The translations under genes and the position numbers were made by a program. A DNA stretch of 14,004 nt from contig CAIZMS010000197.1 of assembly GCA_903934155.1 (NCBI GenBank), forward strand, positions 1 through 14,004, read 5' to 3'. The notes under the pieces are model-generated. The model worked only from the letters and a program-made list of their open reading frames with translations, was not told the origin of the DNA and did no database searches. Of this stretch, positions 6,927-13,824 are shown in pieces. Source of the DNA: an uncultured bacterium. GTDB taxonomy: Bacteria; Verrucomicrobiota; Kiritimatiellia; CAIKKV01; CAITUY01. The first letter of the stretch is position 1. Every line of letters starts with the position of its first letter.

Positions 6927-8219
6927 TTATTTCCCAAACCCCTTATTCGAAGCCCCACCGGAGGAGGGCAACCCCTCCGAGGCCTCATAGGAACGGAGAA
7001 TATCGCCCCTTGAATAACGTCGGAACAGGACATTGCTCGACGACGGATAATAGGGCAAAACATCGGAATACCCAGGAACCACAACCTCCACCACCGGAAA
7101 ATCAATCTTCGGATTGGTCAAATCGATCACAATATAATCTTTTCCCAGTTTTGAGAATATTGCCTTGGCTCGATCAATGTCCTGAAGGCAGTCATCATAC
7201 TGATCCCCTTTAGAAAAAGGCACAATATCGCCCTGCAGCAGAAACTCAGCGGTGACATGGGGGACGAAACCAAACATAAAGGCCGAAAGATAATTGTCGC
7301 TATCGTCAGCCACACTCTTCAACGCTCTCAAGTCATACTTCAACACGCGATCCTGATCTTCCTTGGCACCCTGGATGAATTCATCCAGCATTCGGCCTTG
7401 GGTATACTCCGTAAACACACGAGTCAGGGCATCCTCCAGGTTGAACCCAGCCCCCACTTTGAAGAAATGGTGGAACTGATAATTCTCGGGAATATTCGGA
7501 TCCCAGAAATAAGCTCCGATACAAGGCAACTCCCCGCCAAATGTCAGATCCTTCAGAGTAATCTCAATGCCCTTCCCCTTCAAAAACCCGATCTGCTCAA
7601 GCAATACGGGATTCTCGATGGTCGCCAAATCGATCGTCGGCATCACAAGTTTCTGCTTGAGAACAGTAATATGAACCCGACGTTCGAAGATTTCGTTGGT
7701 CGCATGGACAAGGGCCTCCTCACGGCGATTCCCCGCGGCGACCCCGTTGGGGCCCCCGATCCGTCTCACGAACTCAATCGGAATTTTCACCTTGCGCCCG
7801 GTCATCAGGGAATGACCATCCACCCAGTTCATGGCCGTGTCAGTTTTTTTGATCCGTTCGATGATATCACCGCTAACAGCAATATGGGGAATCAGCTCTT
7901 CAACCCGTACCGCGCCAGAAATGGTTTTCTGGTGACCGACCGTATAGCCGGCAAGCTGGTCGAGATCCATGGCGGTGACCCACTCCGCGCATTCGGCAAG
8001 GGCACCAGCCTTGGCCTGAATTGCCGTGATTCCCTTTCCCATGGATCTGAATTCAAGCGCATCGATATACAAAGCCGACCAGTAAAGCCGATCGGAAACC
8101 TTGGTCTCAAAAAGACGGTACTCATGCATGGAGCCGATGGTTGACTCCAGCCGTGCCACTGTTTGCTCAACCGGCACACACCGTCCATATTCAAGTTTTT
8201 TACAACTTTCCAATTTCAT
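6927..8219 (-). CDS. YcaO-domain protein
   Basis: This 430-aa protein contains the YcaO fold. YcaO enzymes use ATP to activate peptide backbone amides, giving azolines, thioamides or amidines in modified peptides; E. coli YcaO instead assists RimO. Two ATP/Mg motifs are clear: SMGKGITAIQAKAGALAECAEW (residues 59-80, Glu76 and Glu79) and the NG..AGN..EEAL..A..EIFERR block (158-181, Glu176, Glu179, Arg180). The WVDGHSLMTGRKVKIPIEFV stretch between them (132-151) is also typical. No PxPxP C-terminus, as seen in many azoline-forming YcaOs, is present; the tail is Ser/Gly-rich. No E1-like or TfuA partner is encoded nearby. No good Shine-Dalgarno precedes the ATG, and the bipartite element ends only 6 nt upstream, hinting at a leaderless mRNA. 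Genes on either side are close, so it is probably in one operon. Its substrate is not shown; the adjacent Cys4 peptide is the obvious candidate. Confidence 0.88.
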   Translation of the reverse strand: MKLESCKKLEYGRCVPVEQTVARLESTIGSMHEYRLFETKVSDRLYWSALYIDALEFRSMGKGITAIQAKAGALAECAEWVTAMDLDQLAGYTVGHQKTISGAVRVEELIPHIAVSGDIIERIKKTDTAMNWVDGHSLMTGRKVKIPIEFVRRIGGPNGVAAGNRREEALVHATNEIFERRVHITVLKQKLVMPTIDLATIENPVLLEQIGFLKGKGIEITLKDLTFGGELPCIGAYFWDPNIPENYQFHHFFKVGAGFNLEDALTRVFTEYTQGRMLDEFIQGAKEDQDRVLKYDLRALKSVADDSDNYLSAFMFGFVPHVTAEFLLQGDIVPFSKGDQYDDCLQDIDRAKAIFSKLGKDYIVIDLTNPKIDFPVVEVVVPGYSDVLPYYPSSSNVLFRRYSRGDILRSYEASEGLPSSGGASNKGFGK

Positions 8220-8225
8220 GATCTT

Positions 8226-8253
8226 ATAATGTCCCGAAATCGGAAAAGGTTAC
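8226..8253 (-). promoter_or_regulatory. Bipartite repeated element, copy B (upstream of ycaO)
   Basis: GTAACCTTT-N9-GGGACATTAT on the - strand matches copy A at all 19 fixed positions with a different 9-nt middle. It overlaps the stop codon of the upstream flavoprotein gene (the TAA is inside GTAACC) and ends 6 nt before the ycaO ATG. If CATTAT is a -10 box, transcription would start at or next to the ATG. Confidence 0.5.
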
Positions 8254-10703
8254 GCCGACTCCAGATAATCGGCAATTTCAATACCCGCCTTCATCCCTTC
8301 TGACACGCATTGCACCACCGAGTCGCCGCCATTGATCAGGCCCCCACCGGCATAAACACCGGGACACCCACAGGACAGCGAATCATCTCCAACGGTTTTC
8401 ACCAACCCCTGATCCGTAAACGCACAGGGAGAAAGCGCCGCCGCCAACGCTTTCTCGACCCCTAGTCCCATGGCCTCAATAATCAAATCAGCCGCTAATA
8501 CGGACTCGGGCTCCTCCGCGAGATTCATGCTGATTTTCAGGCCGACCACTTTCCCCTCGGAATCGACTTCATACCCCTTCGGCCTGGTCTTGGTCATGAA
8601 CTGAACGCCTTCCGTCCGAAACCACGAATCGGGCATATGCCAGTGCATTTCGGAAAGGGCCCCTTCATAAACAATCGTCAACTCCAGGGCACCCCGTTCA
8701 AGGGCGACTGCAGCACAATCCATGGCGCTGTCACCCCCTGCCAGAACAATCACACGGCGTGGTACCGCTTCAATTTCCCCGGATCGCACCTGCCTGAGAA
8801 AGGCCACCCCATTCACTACCCCCGTCGCCGAACCCAGTGAGCGTTCCCCCCAGACCCCCGCCGCCAAAAACACGGCATCGTGCTCGCGCCTTAATTCTTC
8901 CAAGGTGATCTCCCGACCCAATTCGCACCCGTACTTCACCGTCAAACGCGCCTCGCACAAGGCGGGCTTCAAGACGGCATCAACCTCATCACGGGCACCG
9001 CTGAAACGGCTGGCACGAATGAGCTGTTCAGGCGTGCCCCCCAGACGCCCCGCCCGTTCGAACACCACGACCTGATGCCCCCGCTCCAGCAAGGTCACTG
9101 CACAGGCCACACCCGCTGGCCCGCCTCCGACCACCGCAATCCGCTTCCCTGTTTCTTTTTCTGGAAGACGAACACCCGCAAACCCTCTGTAGCGGGCTTC
9201 CCAGGCGACTGAAAACTGAATGTCGTGGATCGGGATCGGAGTCCCCTCCAGCGTGTTGATGACGCACCGCCCTTCACACAATCGGCCAACCGGGCATAAT
9301 CGGGCGCACATTTCCGGAAGAACATTCGTTTTTCGAATGATCTCATAAGCCTTCCGGGTATCACCCTCCGCAAAGGCCTTGAGAAAGGCCGGCACATCAA
9401 TCCGGGCCGGGCAAGCACTACGACAGGGCGCCGGCTCACACCCCAAACACCGTTTCGCCTCCTCTCGAAGGTTATCCACGGCGAAATGACGATGGCTCCG
9501 GTAGGCTGCTCCATAAATCTCACTATCCATGACCGCGCACCCTGAAGTCCCGCCGTCCTTGACCAACTGCATGCACGCGGAACAGGTCATGCAACATTTA
9601 TCGGGATCCATCCCCCCCCTGTGCAAAATATCATCCGCCAGGGAAGGATAAGCCAGCGCGGCACGACCGACCCCGACCATCGCCCCATACCCTTCGCGCA
9701 CAAATCCTGCCGCGACATTCGGAAGAAAGTGCCGAAACCAGCTGACCCCGCCCCCCACGACCACGACCGAGGGCACCGCCTGCTGGATTCCACGCGTGAC
9801 AGTCATCAGGTGTGCGATCTGTTCAAGAACTGGCTGACTCGCCGATGCCTCAGAAATACTGAGGATCTGAGCCCCCGCCTCCTGAAGGGCACAAGCGAGT
9901 TCTGCAGGTTCCTGGCCATCGGGAATAGAGATACGCGAGGCTAGCAAAGCCCCGGGAAGGGCCTTCCGCATCTGCTCCAGAGTTTCCCGTAGAAACCGGC
10001 TTCTGTTCTCGAAAGAGCCCCCATACCGCCTCGGCCGCGAAAATGCCGCAAGAAGTTCGGCGGGCAAATCACCATGGCAACCCTTGACATCAATGCCGTC
10101 AAATCCCGCCTCCATCGCCAGGGATCCGGCCTCCCTATACGCGTCCTGAATACGATCCAGATAATCATCAGATAAAACCGGATAATCTTCTGGAATTCCC
10201 TGACGCCGATCCCTGCCGGGTTCATGACAGGCTATCAGGGGGGCTGGAACGCCCGCTGGGCTGGCGTACTGCCCGGCATGAGACAACTGTAGCAGCACAA
10301 TCACCTCATGACCCCAGCGATGCCTCCCCGCTTGCTTGATATCCCGAACCAGATCGGCGAATGCCCTGACATTCCGCCGATTCATCCACAATTGCCGGGG
10401 ATTGGAACGGCATTCCCCATCCACGGCGGTAGCTTCAAACCAGATCAACCCAAACCCGCCCTCTGCATAACGTCGGTACCGCCTCAAGGTCAATTCCCCG
10501 GGAACTCCACCCGTTCCGGCATCACAACATTCCATGGGTTGAACACAAAGCCGGTTTGGAATCGTCACCCCCCCGATCACAAGGGGGTCTGCAAGCACCG
10601 ACACATCGTCGCTCACCGGAATCGTCAAATTCAGACGCCGAGCTTCACGCTTGAGCTGATCCGGAGTCTCCAGATGAAACGGTTCAAGGATGGGGTACTT
10701 CAT
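8250..10703 (-). CDS. Fused flavoprotein: old-yellow-enzyme/dienoyl-CoA-reductase-like FMN barrel plus GltD-like Fe-S, FAD, NAD(P) module
   Basis: This is a large cytoplasmic oxidoreductase, 817 aa from the ATG at 10703. Residues about 35-360 form an OYE TIM barrel (NRLCVQPM, QLSHAGQYA, FSRPRRYGGSFENRSRF). A Cys cluster follows (C370, C371, C374, C377, C389), like the [4Fe-4S] site of 2,4-dienoyl-CoA reductase. Next is a DPD/GltD-type domain with two sets of four Cys (419, 422, 427, 431 and 466, 470, 476, 480), then FAD (AVVGGGPAG, 523-531) and NAD(P) (LAGGDSAMDCA) Rossmann motifs. In the C-terminal FAD motif the usual AGGD reads AGGG. Electrons should run NAD(P)H-FAD-FeS-FMN to an activated C=C bond, but the substrate is unknown. 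An ATG at 10742 is also in frame; I prefer 10703 because it overlaps the SagB-type gene by only 20 nt and has GGGA about 8 nt upstream. Confidence 0.85.
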   Translation of the reverse strand: MKYPILEPFHLETPDQLKREARRLNLTIPVSDDVSVLADPLVIGGVTIPNRLCVQPMECCDAGTGGVPGELTLRRYRRYAEGGFGLIWFEATAVDGECRSNPRQLWMNRRNVRAFADLVRDIKQAGRHRWGHEVIVLLQLSHAGQYASPAGVPAPLIACHEPGRDRRQGIPEDYPVLSDDYLDRIQDAYREAGSLAMEAGFDGIDVKGCHGDLPAELLAAFSRPRRYGGSFENRSRFLRETLEQMRKALPGALLASRISIPDGQEPAELACALQEAGAQILSISEASASQPVLEQIAHLMTVTRGIQQAVPSVVVVGGGVSWFRHFLPNVAAGFVREGYGAMVGVGRAALAYPSLADDILHRGGMDPDKCCMTCSACMQLVKDGGTSGCAVMDSEIYGAAYRSHRHFAVDNLREEAKRCLGCEPAPCRSACPARIDVPAFLKAFAEGDTRKAYEIIRKTNVLPEMCARLCPVGRLCEGRCVINTLEGTPIPIHDIQFSVAWEARYRGFAGVRLPEKETGKRIAVVGGGPAGVACAVTLLERGHQVVVFERAGRLGGTPEQLIRASRFSGARDEVDAVLKPALCEARLTVKYGCELGREITLEELRREHDAVFLAAGVWGERSLGSATGVVNGVAFLRQVRSGEIEAVPRRVIVLAGGDSAMDCAAVALERGALELTIVYEGALSEMHWHMPDSWFRTEGVQFMTKTRPKGYEVDSEGKVVGLKISMNLAEEPESVLAADLIIEAMGLGVEKALAAALSPCAFTDQGLVKTVGDDSLSCGCPGVYAGGGLINGGDSVVQCVSEGMKAGIEIADYLESA

Positions 10704-11586
10704 TGATTTTTCCCGCCGCCGCCAGATAGATGACAAATTCATCCTTGCCGTCGAGCCCGATCAAGGCATCCATACCCACCTGATTGTAGCCCAGAACAGC
10801 ACACACGCCCCCGTGAATGGATTCTGCGGCAAGATAGAGATTCTGACAAACATGCCCGACATCGACCGCCACAAGCTTCTGCGCAATACAACCGTAATGC
10901 CACTCTGTCCTGTAGGGAATAGCCGACCAGACAAACACCACCGCGGAATTGCCGGTAAATCCCTGGCCATAACACGATTCCGTGACACGCTTCGCCAGGC
11001 CGTTGTCCTCCCTGATCATCAAAAGCTGATGCTCCAGGGGCAGGTATCGGTACAATCCCGGCACCACACCAACAACACGGTTGATGACAAGATAGGTCTC
11101 GAACGGATGCCGCGCCCCGCCGGACGGGACGGTCCTAAATTGAGCCAAAATCTTCCCCGACTCATCCCGATCGATTCTGGAAATCCCCTGCGTGGCCCAG
11201 AGCAGGTAACTCAGTTCCTCAAGACTGAACGCTTCCCCGGAATAGTCCCTGCGGCTCCGCCGATCCCGAATGGCATCAATCACCCGCATTCCGCCAACCG
11301 TGAATTTCTCCGGCTTAACCAGTTCAATCCGTTTCGCGTCAGGCGGATACGGTTTCTGGATCGGGGGCACCTCGCGTCCCCGCTTGTCATCGGTGTCCTG
11401 CCGCCAATCCGACTGGGTGCCCCGGAGAAATACTCTCCGCTGCTCCACAGACATCGCCTCAACACCCCGAACCGGATCCGCTACAGGCTGAGTTCCAGCA
11501 GCAGGCAGACCCGCCAGCATGAACCCGGCACACACGCACTGAAGGCAAAATCGCATGGTTTTCGCGCAGGAATCTCCTGAGGCCAT
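10684..11586 (-). CDS. SagB-type nitroreductase-fold dehydrogenase with N-terminal signal-like segment
   Basis: This 300-aa protein is of the SagB/ThcOx type. The FMN nitroreductase fold is recognised from AIRDRRSRRDY (about 105-115), SLEELSYLLWATQGIS (121-136), the strongly conserved RTVPSGGARHPFETYLV (151-167) and a C-terminal YLAAAGKI. In streptolysin-type and cyanobactin-type pathways this fold oxidises azolines to azoles. Residues 11-31 (MRFCLQCVCAGFMLAGLPAAG) look like a Sec signal peptide without a twin-arginine motif or clear lipobox, so the enzyme may act in the periplasm. The ATG at 11586 overlaps the upstream stop as TAATG, implying translational coupling. The ATG at 11556 would give a cleaner signal peptide but has its AGGAG 17 nt away. 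The substrate is unknown. Confidence 0.85.
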   Translation of the reverse strand: MASGDSCAKTMRFCLQCVCAGFMLAGLPAAGTQPVADPVRGVEAMSVEQRRVFLRGTQSDWRQDTDDKRGREVPPIQKPYPPDAKRIELVKPEKFTVGGMRVIDAIRDRRSRRDYSGEAFSLEELSYLLWATQGISRIDRDESGKILAQFRTVPSGGARHPFETYLVINRVVGVVPGLYRYLPLEHQLLMIREDNGLAKRVTESCYGQGFTGNSAVVFVWSAIPYRTEWHYGCIAQKLVAVDVGHVCQNLYLAAESIHGGVCAVLGYNQVGMDALIGLDGKDEFVIYLAAAGKINEVPHP

Positions 11587-13028
11587 TATTTCTTTTTCGC
11601 GGCAGGCTTGGGCGGCTCGTAGGTTTCCGCACCGGGCTCCTTGATCTCGGCGAGCAGGCGCTTGACGATATCCACGGACTTAAGCCCCTCGGAATCGGCC
11701 GCAAAGTTGGTGAGGATACGATGCCGCAACACCGGCATGGCGGCACCTCGAATGTCATTACAACTCACATGAATCCGACCTTCCAGCACGGCACGAGCCT
11801 TGGCGGCAAGCACCAGATACTGTCCGGCACGGGGCCCGGCCCCGGTGGAAACGTACTTCTTGGTGAATTCAGGCGCCTCCGAATCGCCGGGACGGGTGGC
11901 ACGGACAAGACTCACCGCGTAGCCGATGACATGCTCCGACACCGGGATTTTTCGCACCACTTCCTGGAGATGGATCACCGCTTTTTTATCAATCACCACT
12001 TGCGGCTCGGCACCAGCTGATCCTGTGGTTCTGGCAATAACCGTGATTTCCTCATCCCGCTTCGGATAATCCACGAAGATGTTGAACATGAACCGGTCCA
12101 ACTGGGCTTCGGGCAACGGATAGGTTCCCTCCTGCTCGATGGGGTTCTGCGTAGCCAACACAAAGAAAGGCTTGTCCAGTTTATAGACTTCCTTGCCCAC
12201 GCTGACCTGTTTCTCCTGCATGGCCTCCAGCAAAGCCGCCTGTGTTTTTGGAGGAGTTCGGTTGATTTCGTCCGCCAGCAGAAGATTGCAGAAAATAGGC
12301 CCCTGCATAAACCGGAACTCCTTTTGCTGCGTCACCCGATCAGTCTCCAGCACCTCGGTGCCCGTGATATCAGAAGGCATGAGATCGGGGGTAAACTGCA
12401 CCCGCTTGAACTTCATATCCAAGACTTTGGCGATCGTATTGACCGTCAGCGTTTTGGCAAGCCCCGGCAACCCGATCAACAGCGCATGCCCGCCGGCGAT
12501 AATACACATCAGGATCTCGTTCAGCACATCCTCCTGACCAATAATGACCTTGCCCACTTCCTTCCGGATGGCATCCATGGACTGGCGCATCTGCTCAACC
12601 AGCTTCAAGTCCTCTGCCGAAGCCATCATGCCGGGGGCGGCTGATTTCCCTGCTTCGGGAGCCGCCTTGGGCTCAGGCTTCACCTCAGGCTTGGCTGTTG
12701 GGGCAGGCGCCGCAGGGGCAGCCACCGCAACCTCAGGAGCCGAGTCTTTTTTAAATATGAACGTCGTAGCCCCGATGGATACCACATCATTTTCTCGCAG
12801 CACAGAAATCGTAACCGGCTGATGATTCAGCGCCGTTCCGTTGGCGCTATCCAAATCCGCAAGATTCCACACCCCATTTTCAAAATAAAGCTTGGCGTGA
12901 CGGCGGGACACTTTTGAATCATTCAGAGGAAGATTACATTCCTCATCCCGGCCAATAATTACCTCATTGATTGAAAGTTCGACTTCACGCCCTTTATAAT
13001 CACCCTCTGTCAATACAATCCTAGCCAT
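11586..13028 (-). CDS. FHA domain fused to MoxR-type AAA+ ATPase
   Basis: This is a 480-aa cytoplasmic protein. Residues 1-95 form an FHA phosphothreonine-binding domain with the expected GR (26-27), SRRH (41-44) and NG (63-64) residues. A linker of about 40 residues rich in Ala, Pro and Lys (97-133) connects to a MoxR AAA+ ATPase with Walker A GLPGLAKT (186-193), Walker B LLLADEIN (249-256) and sensor ATQNP near 292-296. MoxR proteins act as chaperone-like ATPases, usually with von Willebrand or DUF58 partners. None is visible here, though the cluster runs off the right edge. The FHA part suggests control by Ser/Thr phosphorylation. GGGAGG lies 5 nt before the ATG. It follows the exported 240-aa gene by 33 nt and overlaps the SagB-type start by one base. 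Confidence 0.93.
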   Translation of the reverse strand: MARIVLTEGDYKGREVELSINEVIIGRDEECNLPLNDSKVSRRHAKLYFENGVWNLADLDSANGTALNHQPVTISVLRENDVVSIGATTFIFKKDSAPEVAVAAPAAPAPTAKPEVKPEPKAAPEAGKSAAPGMMASAEDLKLVEQMRQSMDAIRKEVGKVIIGQEDVLNEILMCIIAGGHALLIGLPGLAKTLTVNTIAKVLDMKFKRVQFTPDLMPSDITGTEVLETDRVTQQKEFRFMQGPIFCNLLLADEINRTPPKTQAALLEAMQEKQVSVGKEVYKLDKPFFVLATQNPIEQEGTYPLPEAQLDRFMFNIFVDYPKRDEEITVIARTTGSAGAEPQVVIDKKAVIHLQEVVRKIPVSEHVIGYAVSLVRATRPGDSEAPEFTKKYVSTGAGPRAGQYLVLAAKARAVLEGRIHVSCNDIRGAAMPVLRHRILTNFAADSEGLKSVDIVKRLLAEIKEPGAETYEPPKPAAKKK

Positions 13029-13061
13029 CGCAGCCTCCCTGAATCGCCCACTTTGAGCGGT

Positions 13062-13784
13062 TTACTGATTATTCACGAGCGAAATCTCGCCCAAATCCTT
13101 CACTTGATCCGTCACCCGGATTTTCGACAACACCTTTGAGAAATGATGGGTTGGCGTCATCAGGTTCATCGCCGCCGTCACCGGATAAAGATCCCGCTTC
13201 TGCACCACCTGCCACCCCACTCCGACATCCTTCAGCCAGATCAGTTTGAAGGTTCGGCGGCTCACTCCCTTCATCGCCTCGTAATCTGCCGTCACGGTTC
13301 CCGGCCCATCCCGGTACTGGGTCACCACGCACCGCGCAAAGTTGCCCCGGCCCGTAGTTCCCTCAACCCGGTGAATTATTTTTTTGTTAAAAAACGGATC
13401 GGAAGCCTTCACGATGGTTTCAATGCTCTTGCGATCCTTATCAGTCAGGGTATCCGGAACAAAACTTAATTCCAATCCCTCATAAAACTCGTTCTCATAA
13501 ATCACAAAAAGATCGTATTTCGCCATCGGCAGTTTCTCGAAGAGAAAGCCCTGCCGATTCGACCCCACCACCTTGCCCTCATAGACGAGCTCGGGGTGAT
13601 CCGGCGGCATGGCCAATATTTCAAGGATAGGCTTCCCTGGTTTGGTGATCATCCCGGTGATGCCTCCTGTGGAATCGGGATCCGGCGGTGTATAGAGACG
13701 ATAGCGTTCCGGCGCGGCATCCGCCAAGGACACAACACCCGCCATGAACATCGCACATAAGCCTCTGAGCAACCACGTCCTCAT
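13062..13784 (-). CDS. Exported protein of unknown function
   Basis: This is a 240-aa protein I do not recognise. The start at 13784 is chosen because GGAGG lies 7 nt upstream and because it yields a clean Sec signal peptide, MRTWLLRGLCAMFMAGVVSLADA, cleaved after residue 23. An upstream in-frame ATG at 13820 would add 12 residues but lacks this spacing. The mature N-terminal half (GGITGMITKPGKPILEILAMPP ... GFLFEKLPMAKYDLFVIY, about 40-96) resembles a carboxypeptidase-regulatory/prealbumin-like beta sandwich. The second half (about 125-240) is predicted mixed alpha/beta with no motif I know. It is probably periplasmic and co-transcribed with the FHA-MoxR gene 33 nt downstream. Confidence 0.75.
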   Translation of the reverse strand: MRTWLLRGLCAMFMAGVVSLADAAPERYRLYTPPDPDSTGGITGMITKPGKPILEILAMPPDHPELVYEGKVVGSNRQGFLFEKLPMAKYDLFVIYENEFYEGLELSFVPDTLTDKDRKSIETIVKASDPFFNKKIIHRVEGTTGRGNFARCVVTQYRDGPGTVTADYEAMKGVSRRTFKLIWLKDVGVGWQVVQKRDLYPVTAAMNLMTPTHHFSKVLSKIRVTDQVKDLGEISLVNNQ

Positions 13785-13824
13785 TCCCATCCCTCCAATT
13801 ACACTGAATGACGCTCGCACGACC

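Noticed and set aside
7257..8144. 295-codon + strand open frame opposite ycaO
   Set aside because: It mirrors the YcaO coding frame, has no recognisable domain and would leave the well-supported YcaO motifs unexplained.
10690..11580. 296-codon open frame on the + strand opposite the SagB-type gene
   Set aside because: It is an exact antisense shadow of a gene with clear family motifs; the product is His/Arg/Pro-rich without domains, and no ribosome-binding site or promoter is evident.
13785..13820. Longer N-terminus for the exported 240-aa protein (ATG at 13820)
   Set aside because: The GGAGG site is correctly spaced only for the ATG at 13784, and the added 12 residues would displace the signal peptide from the N-terminus.
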